Both the position numbers and the translations under genes were made by a program. From positions 58,370,506 through 58,434,505 of the forward strand of contig CM019214.1 of NCBI GenBank assembly GCA_009741485.1: a DNA stretch of 64,000 nt. Direction: 5' to 3'. The stretch is from Malurus cyaneus samueli (taxonomy: Eukaryota > Chordata > Aves > Passeriformes > Maluridae). The notes beneath the pieces are model-generated. The model was not told where the DNA came from, did not search any database, and saw only the letters and a program-made list of their open reading frames with translations. Below, in pieces: positions 1 to 13,300 of the stretch. Within the stretch, counting starts at the first letter, position 1, and each line of letters opens with the position of its first letter.

Positions 1-1383
1 TTTCACAAATGAAATTAGTTTCCAAGCTTTTACAGAATGATTGTTCCAAATTAAGTTATACATGCTTCAGATATTTGAGAGCAGAAAATACACTACAAAA
101 ATATAATGTACTGACTTCCGAAGGAGACAGATATAGATGAGAAGTCCTGTCAAGAACACATAGGATTAAAATTTCTAGCTCAGTGATGATCCTTGACAAA
201 AGTAGACATAAGCATGAATTATCAAGAGGATTTCCCTAAGCTGAAATTAATTCCAAAAATGTTAAGAGAGATATTTGAGAGCTACATCATTCTTACAAAA
301 TGTTTTCTAAGCACAATAAATTTTACCAAGAATTGGGATGTAGACTAAATGACCTCTTAAGGCCTTTGAGTTTTGTGTTGTCTAGGACACAACCAAAGAC
401 ACAAGGACATCAAGACCTCACATACGGATTGAAAGAACCAGATTCAAGTCCTTTCCGAGTAGGTGGGGACACAAATTTGAATTATCTCCTAAATCACTTT
501 TGATACTCTATACCTGCTAGGCAGCATGATGCTACTGAGTACATGCCACAGTGCAGAAGAGAATCTGTATTCTGCAAAAACAAAATCACCAGGCAAAGAC
601 ATAAAGCAGTCCTTCGAATAAGGGCTGATATCCAGGGTCCTGGAAAATGGGTTAAAAAGCCACGATCCTCCTCTTTTGTCTGGTCCCACTCTACCCACAA
701 ATTCTGGTTGGCCTTGAATTTCTTTTAGCATAGATTTAACAGAATGGCAGGCAGTCTCCTGTACCAGGAAAAACTACACACCCTGCTTACTACACACGTG
801 AAAACGAAAGTACGTTTTCACCACTAGTGTGAAAACTGTAACGTGAGAACTCTATATCACATGTTCCAAAGTAATAGAATTACATTAAATCTACTGGATA
901 AAAAGTAGGTTACCACTAAAGGTCCACTTTTTCTGATTATGCTTTAAGAATAGCCCTTACTGAACCCAAAAGTGTTATATCAGGGGGTTCAGATCCCAGA
1001 ATCACGTGACTCTTTTTTCCTTCAGTTACACACTTTAACAGACCTCTCACATTTCTTAACTTCTTCAGTAACACACTGGAAACAGTGACTCTTAGAAACA
1101 TGACTTTTGAGTTATCTCAAAGACTTGACAACACTAGAATTGCAGATTCCTCTAGAAGACCTGTACATCCCTGTAGCAGAGGTTCCAAGCCATCCTCACG
1201 CCTTAATGAAAATACAGTAAAATGCTTTATGGCTACCTTGGAATTTTGCAAAGAAACTTGGAACTTTAAAGGAAACAAAATAACTTCCTTTGTAGTCACT
1301 ATAAAAAGAAGTTAAATTAACTATATTTATTCATTTGTTTAAACTTGCCATGACAGCCTCAAATGAATACTAGTAGGGGCAGA

Positions 1384-1420
<37 letters not shown>

Positions 1421-1916
1421 GCCTCTTCCAGCACTAGAAAGCAAAATTTACTCATTACAAGTCTTATAACAGAGACAAAACAGATACACAAACATGCCAA
1501 AAAAAATCAGGAGTTAAACATGTACTACTTCATTCCCTATTTCCAAATCAAGAAGCAATGCTGCAAATGAACTGGCTAAAGCCTCAGAAATTTTCACCCA
1601 GGAGGGAGGGGGCTATGCACGATGTTACAGCACTAAAGGCACCACAACAACTGAGGTAAAACATATAAGCATAGAACACATCTACTCTAGGAAACTCATG
1701 CAGGAATTGTATGCAGAGTTCTACAATTATGCAACAAACTAAATTACTGCAAACTTACATGATACTTCAGCAGAATTCAGGTCACGTCCTTATGTAGTTG
1801 GCAGCAATAAGAAGCAGAGGACAGATTACTTTTCTTGCTCATTTGAAATGTTGCACTTCCTCCTGTCAACTCTGATATTTCCTACCTCCCATAGTAATTG
1901 CTATCGCCTTAGCTCA
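1..1916 (-). other. Unassigned intronic sequence with a poly-A run
   Basis: The left edge of the window is AT-rich and contains a 29-base poly-A run at 1389-1417. No exon or named repeat is recognised. The poly-A could mark an old retroposed copy, but no source is evident beside it. Confidence 0.6.
1389..1417 (+). repeat. Poly-A run (29 bases)
   Basis: An uninterrupted adenine run with no recognisable LINE or processed gene copy beside it. Confidence 0.9.
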
Positions 1917-2453
1917 TGTTCTGGTTTTGGCTGAGAACATGGGTAATTTTTCACAGGAGCCAGAAGCTAGAGCTGTGTGGACATGGCCAAGACACTGCTA
2001 TCCAATCCCATCTCACCTTATGGCCAGGGAGGAGGAAAAAGGGACTCTCTCTTGCTTCCTGTAAAGGAGGAGGAAAGCGGGGGCATTCCTTTTCCAGGGG
2101 ACCAAGCAACAAATGGAGTGATGGGATAATGCTGGTCCTGACTACATGGTCTGTCTGCCATGTTTCTCATTGTCTTGGGTTTGGGGGAAAAACATGGGGG
2201 CAGATGGTCTGTCTATCACTTCATTCAGTGTCCCAGTCATTGAGCAATTTTTACCTGCAAATCACTCTTTTTGTAAACTTCTGTTAGTAATATTGTTGTT
2301 GATACTATTCTTATCTCATTGCTGTTTCCAGTAAATTGCTTTTATCTCAGCCATGATCTCTGCCTTTTTTATCTCACACTGAAGGCAGGAGGGGGGCACT
2401 AGATGAGGGAGTGCTGCTCCTAAAGCATCACAGGCAGCAAAAAAACCAGAACA
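1917..2453 (+). mobile_element. Degenerate solo LTR of an avian endogenous retrovirus
   Basis: The start TGTTCTGGTTTTGGCTGAGA and the 3' part resemble an LTR family common in songbird genomes. The 3' part is a T-rich stretch followed by AATTGCTTTTATCTCAGCCA and a G-rich, GAG-rich end. The assignment is from memory of the family consensus. Plausible ends are TGTT...AACA, about 537 bp. No matching target duplication was seen, and no retroviral gene lies beside it, so it is probably an old solo LTR. Confidence 0.55.
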
Positions 2454-4147
2454 AATATAAAAGCCCCCAAAAGCCCAGGAAACATAACTATTGACTATTT
2501 CCAACAAGAAAACATGGAAAAATCCCACAGCAGAGGGGAATGAATAGTAATAGCTGAACAGGTGAAGTATGTATCTAGACTAAAAGGAAATCAAAGAAAA
2601 TAAGCCGTTAAAATTTCATTTGTGGAGCACACTGGAATAGAGATGAAAGCATACAGAAGAAAGAAAATGGGAATATCTGCTTACAGTGGAAAAAATAAAG
2701 CAGATTAGTGGGAGTGGGCAGCTGCTGCAGAAAGGAGGTGACTATTGACGGAAATAGATGTGAGATGCTACCATGCTAATGCGAGAAGAATCAAACCAGG
2801 GGATCACAAAATACATATACCATTTTCATGGCTCCAGAAGTTTGATCTTACTAAACTATTAACTTTTCCAAAACTACTTTTATTTTCAGATATTATACAA
2901 CAAAGAAACATACACCCTTTAAAGTTCTGCCTATATGCTAAATCTATCCCACTGCAGGACATAGTGCCAGCAGCCAGAAGCTGGACAGTGCTTCATCAGT
3001 TATACCTCATCTGATGCTCCTGCCCTGCCCTCTCCGGCTGAGAAACAAAATGCTAGAGCACTTTAAAACACACAGAATGCACTTCCCTCCCTTAGCAGTT
3101 CTTCTTATCTTCACACCTCATAACCTTATTAGCAAGACAAAAATTAACAGATGTGGTTGCCAGCATACAGACTGACAAACACCTCAAAGGAGTTTTAGAT
3201 ACTGGGCAGACTGCTGTTACTGTGTCCTTCAGCTTCAGATCCACATACACATTCAAATGTAGTCAACTATCTCCATCTGTGGCAATGACCTGACTGAAAT
3301 TAGGGTCCAGAAAAGAGTGGTGACAGGACTGTTTTACAAATATTACAGTTGGAAGCCTACAGAACAGCACTTCATAAATTTGTGGACTGGATCCTGTGGA
3401 GTTATTCTGTAGAACACCGAAACAATTACATTCTTGGTAGGTGCCACTGAAACAATCTATCTACATTCATGAATTGCAGTACACATTTCCATTTCTGCCA
3501 CAGGTCTCACACAATCTGCTAGCCACAATCTATAAAAAAAATCACGTCTGTGTATCTGTATGCTAAAGAAAAAAAAATATTCTAAAATACATCATCGTAG
3601 TGAAAAAAAAAATCCTTGAAATACAAGCTTCAAAAGGAATATATCTGAACATTCAGATCTGAACATTTATTTTTAAAAGTCTGAATTCTTCTTTCAGATG
3701 AAACTTGAAAACTATATTACACAGAACACTCAGCGGAGTTTTTTCGTCACTAAGTAGTGTTATTTTGTCACTAAGTAACAGAGCATTCAAAAAATTAGAA
3801 AATTGCACATGACCTTACATGTTTCCTAGCCTCTCAGCACTCTTCACTGAAAAAGGAAAGAATAAGCTTGGGGTCATGGACTGAAAGGATGTACCCATAC
3901 CGAGTGTCATTATGAAAGTAGATGCCTACTTCATCTGCAGAAAACTCTAATTCTTAAAAGTAAATGATAGCTTGTGTCCCATATAGCAGGGTATTCAACT
4001 GAAAAACCTGCAGTGCATATCTCCTAAAAGTTATCTGGAATCAAAGGAACAGATCTTTAATAGAAAATGAGGTTGTAGCTAAATAACAAAGGCTGCAGAA
4101 CCTGTTAGTTATTCAAAGGTAAAATATGGAGTACCTTGCTATCAACC
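2454..4147 (-). other. Unassigned intronic sequence
   Basis: This 1.7-kb stretch lies between an LTR-like element and a CR1 fragment. It has no recognised repeat, exon or RNA gene. Confidence 0.6.
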
Positions 4148-4643
4148 ACTATTGAGGCTGGAAGTGACCTTACTCAGACACAGCTACTTACAGCTTGGCA
4201 CCCGGGGCTGTATTCAGGCACCTTTTGAATATCCCCAAGGATGGAAGGAGACTCCAAAACCTCCATGGACACACTGTGCCAGTGCTCAGTCTCCCTCACA
4301 GGAATAAAGAAGTGGCTTGGGATGTTCAGGAGGAACCCCCGTGTTTCAGTTCATGCCCATTGCCTCTTATCCTGTCACTGGGCATTGCTGAAATGTCTGG
4401 TTCCATCCTCCTTGCACTCTCCTGTCAGGTATTTACATAAACTGGCAAGACCCTCCTGAGCATCCCCTTCTCCAAGTTAAACATTCACAGCTCTCTCAGC
4501 CGTTCCACACAGAAGGGAGGCTTCAGTCCCTTCAGCATCTTCGTGACCCTTTGCTGGACTTTCCCCAGTACATCTATGTCTCTCTTTCACTGGGGAGCCT
4601 CGAACTGGATACCGTATTCCAGGCTGGCCTCACCAGTGTTAAA
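4148..4643 (-). mobile_element. CR1 LINE 3' fragment
   Basis: The plus strand reads like the complement of the CR1 3' region: TTGAGGCTGGAAGTGACC at the low end, then the landmarks CACTGTGCCAGTGCTCAG, CTTTGCTGGACTTTCCCCAG and ATTCCAGGCTGGCCTCACCA. It is 5'-truncated at the high end, as CR1 copies usually are, and moderately diverged. Confidence 0.9.
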
Positions 4644-6127
4644 ATCAAAGGCTGGACAAGGAATATGTGCCTTTTGACTGACAGGACAGAAATTTTTGAA
4701 GACTTCACTGTTACAACAGCTTCATGACTAGTGTTCTACAATATGACATGCAACAAGACAAAGCAAATCCCCAGTCTCAAAAAAAGAAAGCTTTTTCATA
4801 GAGCATCAGCAAGCCTGTTACCTAGATCATGACACTACACAGGTGCCATCAGCACCACCTGCACGTTTCCTACTGAGTTGTTCACCAGCACAGTTATTTG
4901 TGACAATCTACTTTAAAATACAAGAGAAATTGCGAACTAGACCATTTTACAGTATCATTGAAAACACCTCATTTTTTTAATAAAAACAAGGATAAAACAA
5001 GGTTACCAGGCATTGCCCACAGAAGTAGGAAGAATGACTGAAACACTGAAAGACCAGGAAGCTGATAAATATTCTGCTTCCCAAACTAAGCAACCTAGGG
5101 TTACATAACACATAATTGTTAGCATCAGGGACTGTTCATCACTTAAAGATCTGTTTTAAATGATGGTTCATTCTAAACCAAGAACATTAGGGTCTCACAT
5201 TTTTAACAGTAGCTGATAAAATCCTGAAGAAAAAAAATCAACCCTGAAGTCCTATTTGCTAAGAAGTAACTACCTACAATAGTCACAAAAATATGGCATA
5301 AAAAATCAGAATAATCACTCTATTAGTCACAATCTGAACACCTGCTGGGCTCCACACTAGAACTGAAAGTTTTAACCAAGACTGATTCAACTCTTGCAAA
5401 GATCTAAAACTTCATTAATTCCTGTCTGAGGGGCAATATAAAAGGGGAGGCTGAAAGGAACTTTCTGCTACAATGGAATTTGCTGCACAGAAAAAAGCAA
5501 AACATACTGCTGTTCCCAGCAGAACAGTCTAGTCCCACACATACGTAAACACATAATTCTGTAGTTTCCATATCTCCCCATTTTAAAATATATTCCTACC
5601 ATCAAGGAACACCATAACATTATTGATTGAAAATCAGAATGGCAGTAGTGTTAACCTCCACTATTTGGTGTCCAATAGCTGTCTTTCAGGTATTGTTGAA
5701 TTCCAGAGTAAAATCTTTTCATTTAATAATCCTTTACAGATTTTTTTCCACACATTGGTATAATTGCTTTTTAAACCTAAAAAAATTTAAACATTAAGTG
5801 CTTCAGCACAGAGTTCCAATTCTTAATTATGCATTGTACATAGAAAGACTTCATTTTTATAATCTTGATCAGTTTTGCTGTACCCTTACTATTTATTAAT
5901 AAGACAAAAGGAAAACACACTAAGTATACAGGATGTGGGCACAGCTTAAACTTTTACTGTGACACTGCTGTTTTTTGTTTTCCTTAACTAATGGTTTCCA
6001 AAAACCTATTTTGCCAGTATATCAGTAATTTATTAAATAGCTAACTAATTCTGCCATTTATTAATGATTATCAACAATATGTCCACCACTGGTATCAACT
6101 GCAGTTCTTGTAGTTATTCAAGCCTTT
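4644..6127 (-). other. Unassigned intronic sequence
   Basis: This 1.5-kb AT-rich stretch lies between a CR1 and a LINE reverse-transcriptase fragment. Nothing is recognised in it. Confidence 0.6.
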
Positions 6128-6355
6128 TTAAAAACTGTCATCGTATTTGTCAGCTTGCTTCCTTTCCTCTGATGTTGGCATAAGTTCAAGTGATAGTTTA
6201 CACAGCATAGTGCATAGCTCATCTGTTTCACCCTTCAATTCCTTTAGAAGTCCAGGCTGAATACCAGCTGGTCTTAGCAATCTGTTACTGTCCACTTTAC
6301 TGACCTCTTCTAAAACTTCCTCTACTGACCATGCAAGCTGTGTTTCTTGCTCCAA
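6128..6355 (-). mobile_element. Old LINE reverse-transcriptase fragment
   Basis: A 75-codon open frame contains PAGIQPGLLKELKGETDELC, followed by LSLE and ERKQADK. This follows the LINE reverse-transcriptase pattern in which PDGI.P..LKEL precedes a Leu-rich helix and then W..A. The catalytic motifs are absent. The fragment is probably an old CR1-like or related LINE remnant. The match is by pattern only and the family is not certain. Confidence 0.5.
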
Positions 6356-7089
6356 TGTGGTGTGCCCCCAAAGTCCAGCTTGGAGGTAACTTCAGTATTG
6401 GTCAAACAGAAATAATTCAGAGCTTCAGCATTTGGAAGCAGGAAAAAAGGGCATTGCTCCTTTTTTTTTCCTTCGGAAGGCAGATATGAAGCAGTAAATC
6501 ATACATTTGTATAGCATTTTTATTACGTCTTTATCCATGCTCAAAATTCAATAGTATGAAAATTTTAACACCTTAGCTCTAAATCAGCAAAGCAGTTACA
6601 ATCAGAAACCTACTGAAGTCTTCAGAATTAAAATACAAGCATATACTCCTAAGTGAAGCCTCCATGAAAAAGAGACATTCAAAGACGGAGCTTCTGCTGC
6701 TTATAGATTTTATGTAGCATCTGTAAAATATGTTTCATATGCTGCAGTCTCTGTATTTTTTAAACTATGCTGTGGGATTTTTTCAGGTGAGTTTACAAAT
6801 TATTTTTTTCTTTTTAAAATCTTCTAACAGAGAATTCATTATTTATTTTATATCAAAACTCTTCAAGCTTCAATAGTTTCCAGAAGCTGGACGTGGCTTC
6901 TTTCTAGAACAAAATCTAACGTACAAGCTAATTTCAGTTCTTATTATGCAATTTCTGAAAACGTTGGCATTTATCATTATTTATTTACAAGAATAGGTAG
7001 AAGTATCCTTTTCCTTTTATGCCTCAATTCACTACACTGTCAAAATGGTTTCATCATAATCTCAGGGTTCAATTTAATACAGCTATTTC
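6356..7089 (-). other. Unassigned intronic sequence
   Basis: This 0.7-kb AT-rich stretch before the CR1 at 7090 contains nothing recognised. Confidence 0.6.
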
Positions 7090-7765
7090 CAGCCTTCAAG
7101 TTGCAAAGACTAGAAGTTTTTTCACCTTTGGAGAAGGATTTGAGGGTGCTGGTGAATGAACGGGCACTTGTGGCGCAGAAAGCCATCTACACCCTGGGCT
7201 GTATCCAAAGCAGCATGGCCAGAAGATCAAGGAAGGTGATTCTGCCCCTCTACTCCACTCTGGTGAAACCCCACCTGGAGTGCTGTGTCCATCTCTGGGG
7301 TCCCCAGCACAGGAAAGACATGGACCTGTTGGACCTGGTCCAGACCAAGGCCACAAAAACATTTAGAGAGCTGAAGCATTCTCCTGTGAAGACAGGCTGA
7401 GAGAGCTGGGTTTGTTTATCTTGGAGAAGAGAGGCCTCCAGGAAGACCTTCTTGCAGTCTTTAAATATTTAAAGGGGGCTTATAGAGATTAGGATCTGTT
7501 GTGACAGGACAAGGGTTTTTATCTAAAAAGGACTGATTTAGACTGGATATATAGGTGGATTTTTTTTTACAATGAGGTGAGGAAACACTGGAACAGGTTG
7601 ACCAGAGAGGTGGTGGATGCCTCATCCCTGTAAACATTCCAAGTTAGGTCAGACATGGGTCTGAGCAATTTGATCTCATTGACAATGTCCCTGCCCATTG
7701 CAGATGAGTTGGACTAGGAGGCCTTTAAAGGTCCCTTCCAATCCCAGCTATACTAGAATTCCAAA
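7090..7765 (+). mobile_element. CR1 LINE 3' fragment with end of ORF2
   Basis: A sense-oriented CR1 copy. It includes the C-terminal part of ORF2 (VILPLYSTLVKPHLECCVHL, then WGPQHRKDMDLLDLVQ), a region that in intact CR1 reads EVILPLYSALVRPHLE. Small indels and stops follow. The 3' UTR-like end contains AGGTCCCTTCCAATCCCAGC. It is a dead, 5'-truncated copy. Confidence 0.93.
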
Positions 7766-8380
7766 AGTCACAGTATGAAGAAACAGCTGAATACTTCTGG
7801 TAATGGATGGGAGTCCATTCCTGCCCTTACACACTGCTTTTCTCTTGCTTGCATATTCCTAGAATTTATGAAAAGGCCAGCAGAATAATCAATGTACTTC
7901 AAAAATTTCAAGTCACAAAAATGACCAAAAAATTAATGGGGGAAAAAAAAAGTTTGCTATCAATTTAGGAATTTTAATCAGCTTGTAGAGTAATCAATTA
8001 AGCACCAAATGGGGCACACCATGTAATCAGGAACAGGGCAGAAGATATCAGTCAGGCCTCTTCCCTTCAGCTTCTTCTCCCTTCTGTTGCTCAAAGAGCA
8101 CCATCCCATGATCCCAGTTGAGTAGAAGCTTGCAATGCATCTGAAAGAAGCTGTTCACTATTTTCCTGACACTGTTTAATCTGTATAGCAAATTCCAGAA
8201 GCTATTTTCAGTTGTGCCCCTTCCCTGCACAGCCATGTAAAACACTATCAAACAAGAAAGAGAACTGGACCCCACATCCAGCAGCTCCAGATTTGCCTGC
8301 CACTGAAATATGGCATAGAAAAAAATTATAAAATTTGCTATCATGTTAAATTACAAAGAAAAGTTGCATGTTTTCAATTA

Positions 8381-8420
8381 ATCATTTGTTTTTACGGATC
8401 GTCATTTGTTTTTAGGGATC
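8381..8420. repeat. 20-bp tandem duplication with two mismatches
   Basis: ATCATTTGTTTTTACGGATC is followed directly by GTCATTTGTTTTTAGGGATC. Confidence 0.85.
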
Positions 8421-10285
8421 ATTTCATACACTGTAACTGATAAGAGAGACATTTTTCATAACTGACTTAATATTTGTCATTGTAAGATTTAAAGGTAACC
8501 AGTACCATCTGAATGCACACATAGGTTGAAGATATATTTCAAAAAAATTAAGATATATTTTAAGAAAAATTATTTCATCAAGACCTCATCTCCTTCCTTT
8601 AAACTACAGGGTTTATTTCACTTGTGTGAAATAGTCTTGTATAGTTTTACCAGCACCCAGCTCTCAAAATCAGTTTTACTAAATATCCTGATAGATGAAC
8701 AATACTTCAATTCACAAGAAAGATAATTTTTACTAGTTATTATGTAGAAGTAATTTTATTGCTGAACACATATTGCACTACACTTTATTAATCTCTAAGC
8801 ACCTTTGCCAAATAGCTTTATAAGGGTATTCTATGTGTTCTGATACTATTTAAAATTCTTTTATTAACCTCTGATATCAACTTTAAAAAATTCAAGCTAT
8901 TTCCAACAAGGAAAAACTGGATCAGGCTTTCAACCCAATTCTTTGAGTGGCTGTACAAGAAAACCCCAATGGAAGTAAAACAGATGGGGTAATTCAAGGG
9001 CAGGAATGAATGATCTGACAGAAGAGGGACACTAAGCTACCACTGTCACCTCATAGCATTGTCAGTGCCTCACAAACCACAAAGGCAGGGGCAGTACCAG
9101 CCTGACAAAGGACTGATCATTAACTTGTGACAAGAAACAGCAGTACATGGGACTCCAGACTGAAAGGGCAGATGGACAAGAATAGCGAACCAGAATTACA
9201 AGGGAGGAGCTGGTGTATCCTGAACGAAATGGAATGAGGAGCCACGATCCAGCAGTGGACTATCAAGTTACACAGGCAGCAGGAGACCAAGGTTATCAGA
9301 GATAATAAAGAGCAATCCCCCACCAGCCCTGAAGTACCTCAAAGCACCTGAAGCATGTCTTGAGATCAGGATGGGTCACTTCTACCAACCTAAGACATCA
9401 AATACTGGCATGTAACCAGGCACTGCTACGATCTCTAGATCTCAAGGATGATGGCAATAGCTGAAGTAGCAATGGCCTTGCAGGTCAAATGCTTGGGTTT
9501 GAACCTTCAGAGTAGGACTGCTTACCCCTTGTTACAAACTCTGGGAGCGAGAAAAACTGGGAGGCAAACCAAAAAATAGACAAATTATTGTGGATTTCCC
9601 ATCCTGCAACATGCAACCCACCCTGTTCCACACGCACCCCTGCTAAATCTGCTGCTCATTAACATTTACCTTATGTGGTATATGGGAGCCCAGGAGAGAA
9701 GATAAAGGAATGCAAGTCTATCCCTTACTTGTGCATTTTTGCAACAATAATATCAACTACTGTGTCATCTAATAAATATAAAATAGGAACTCATGGTCCA
9801 AAGTTCAGGTCATTTTTATAACAAAGAACAGCATATACATGTTTCATATTTTTGTTAGGTTTACCTTCAAAATATTGAGGTCTTTTTCTTAAAGAGGCAT
9901 TCACAAGGTAAGCATGCCTGAATCTCTCCGAACGACACCTCTGGAACCAATCTGCAGTTCAAATTTATTCATGACTAGTTTTTACTTATTTCTCTTGGTT
10001 GAAAAAGTTCTTTTCCCTTTCTAATGCTCTTCTTAAAGAACAAGAAAACATCTTAGCACTACAACATGATCTTTGCTTTTTTTAATTAAATATTTCAAAT
10101 CCATTTAATCTCTTCACCTGATGATACCAGCAGCTTCTACGCATCTGTGATTTAATCTGCCTTGAGTCTAGGACAGTAGAACTGAAAGTCACATTACAAA
10201 GTGTGACTTGTAAACATGTTAATGACAATGCTTCCCTACTGGAAACAATTCTGTGAAATCCAGGATTTGTTCTGCTCTTCTTCCC

Positions 10286-10302
10286 TTTTTTTTTTTTTTT
10301 TT
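10286..10302 (+). repeat. Poly-T run (17 bases)
   Basis: An uninterrupted thymine run, followed by an ATAC/ATAT-rich simple sequence. Confidence 0.85.
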
Positions 10303-13300
10303 GTAAACAGCCAATACATATATACATATAAATACCCATATGTACACAAACTGAAATAAAAATCACAGATTCTAATGCAAATCTAAAGTCTGTGTTCACA
10401 CCATTAAATTTCAGACATGAACACCTCCAGATTCTAAGTTCTGATTCCCTGACCACAAGGTAAGGCTTGTATGCCATGCTCTGACACAATATCTAATGCA
10501 TCTGAATGGACTGGAAAAGTGTACGCTTGTTTCAGACTAATTCTTTCTCAGGTGTTTATTTACCAGGTTTCCTTCCTTTTCTGATACAGATACATTTGCA
10601 CTCACACTCTCCATTCTCAAAGACTACCAATACTCTGCCACCTTTAAGTAGTCAGCCAGCTATTACAGATCTCCAAAATCAACCATTAGCAGATGAATGC
10701 CAGCAAGGCCACACAAAGCTAGTAAAAAACCTTTTCCTGACTGCTGCAAAACTTCACCTTTCTACCCCACTCTCTGTATCGGCCCTCCCTGTACCTGTGT
10801 AACCATCAGGTATACACTGAAGACTCAGTGGCATGCTGGTAAATACCAGTTAGGCAAACAAAGTAGCATTTAGTAATGCGAACAAGGGATTGAAAAGGTT
10901 GAAGTTTCTTTGTTATGTGAGAAAAATTCTGTTTAAATAGAAACAGTGAAGTTACAGTTAAAGGTTCGTATGAAAGAAGTCCTATGGTTCTGACTTTGTA
11001 GACCATACATATAGTATAAAGATCCTGACATTATTTGAAACGTACTTGAACATTCAGAATTAATGGCACTTAAAAGTAACACAAAATTTGCCAATCATAC
11101 TTTGAATTTGGCTTTGTTCTCAAATTTATCTTTCTTCTACTCATCCAGCTTCTGTAATATCCTACCCTTCTCAAATTGGAAAATGCCTCCAAGTTCTGCC
11201 ATCAGAAGGTTCAGTCTTTTCTTAAATATGCAACAAATCATTGAAACTATTTAATAATTAATTATTCCCAAAACTGATCCTTCAGCAACTCTACTAATAG
11301 CCTCATAGTCCAATGCACCATTTTCAATATTCCCCACATCCTCTTAAACTCACCCGATTTACAAGTCTGGAGCTAATCCCCTTTTTCATAACGTTGGAAC
11401 AATGGCAATCCTGCTGTGGTCCAGAGGTTAAACGTATCATTTATTTTGCTTACATAAACTGTCATCTTCTCAAAAGAACTAAAATTTTATCAACTGTCTA
11501 GCCTAGTTTACTTTTCATATGCTGAATCTGACAGACACTTCACTCTCATTTTTTTTAATCTACTTCTGTGTCTTTGATTATAATTTTGTAGAAAAAATGT
11601 TCAGTGTTTCTGCATATCATTGATAACAGACTAATAAATCTGTGAAACTTAGTCCTCTGTCATTTTTGAAATTAACTTATAGAAAAGGTGTTGTCTTCTT
11701 TTCTCAGCAAAAATAAATATAAACCCCCTCAGTATTCCCTTGCTAGAACCACTAAATGATGCATGATTCCCTCGCAATCATCACTAAAAATCATATACAC
11801 TGGTTCTAATAAAAGCAATGAAATGGCTTTACATAATTGAATAAAGAAAAAAACAGTAATGGTCTACAGTATAAGTTAAATTCAAGGTCCTTATGTGCAC
11901 AAGCACTTCAAGCATTACACTGAAACAAAATATGAATTTAGCCAACATTTTTTATTGCTAAAGCAAGAGCTGTCAATCAGCACATTCGTTTGCGTGGTCT
12001 CATTAGATTACATTGCCTCAATCTCAACAGTCATAGTGAAGAATGTGGAGGGCATAATTGAGCATAACTGTGTCTACTTAACGAGCATTCATGCACCCTC
12101 ATTAATTTTTTTCATTTCACTTTCAAGCATGACATGGCTCATACCAGAAAAATAACTTGCTGATAATTGTTTGAGACAACAACTGGACAGGAACAGTGCA
12201 GAGGTGAAATTTCCTATAGACTATCATGTGCCTCAGGGAATTACAATTAATTTTAAAAGTCATCTGTCCTGTCCAGCAACTTTCAAGACACTTAATTCAC
12301 AACTAAAGAAATCCTAACATATTTTAGGCCTTAATGACCCAGTTGCATTATATTTTCTAAGATAGAAATCTCTCCAGAACACATGACAAATATCGAAATA
12401 TGTGAGCTCACAGATCAATAGTATTTATCAGATTGTCACATGATATAAACTGTAGCACTGAAGCCTAGCTTGTCATTCATTAATTCAAACGTAATAAAAT
12501 AATAATGTATACAACTTTCAAATCACAAACCATCTTTACAAAACTTTGATGATAACTTTACTGTACTCCTCTGCAAGAAGATCAGTGTCATATTTAGTAA
12601 TAAAACAATTCAGATAAAGCAGAAATCATTAAGGAAAACAACCGTATATTAAGGTTTATAGTTGTATTCCATAACAAAGTAAAGGAAAATACAGTTTAGT
12701 TTTCTTAATATTGTTCTTTCTCTTGGGTAAGAAAAAAGCTATTCCCTAATCTTCCAATCTCACCCAAAATTCCAAATATGATTTGCTGTAACTGAAAAAG
12801 GAAGTATCACTGAAAACATCCAAAATACAGATATCTACTTAATCTATGGTTATTATAATGTACTGATAGTAAAAACCAAAACAAAACCAAACAACAAACC
12901 ACTACAAAACCTAACAAAATTACTTATAAAATAAGGTTAAAAAAATCTTTCAGATGTCTAACTAATAAACTGTTATGTGCTGATAATGTTCCCTGTCTCT
13001 TCCAGAAAAACCACTCCAATGCTGCATTATCTCTTGCTTTTACTGCCCCAAAACTCAACTTTTTTGGAAGGCAGAGGATAACATCCTTTACATTTATCTC
13101 TAGTATTCTAGGAAATTGTTGAAATGAAAGTGCTCCATTTCAGCAACAGAAAAATCTCCATATCTAGAGAAACATTATTTCTGGAAAATTATTCATAGTT
13201 AGAAGGCTCCCTTCATGATAAAAATGGGTTTTCTTTTTATTGTTATTATTAAGTGACAGATATCTGCAGAAATTACTTACTCTTTTTACTAGGATAAAAA

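Noticed and set aside
7101..7400. 99-codon plus-strand frame as a host gene
   Set aside because: It is the C-terminal end of CR1 ORF2, interrupted downstream by stops and indels.
10082..10489. 135-codon minus-strand frame
   Set aside because: It crosses a poly-T run and an ATAC simple repeat (reading poly-Lys) and shows no domain, so it is a chance frame.
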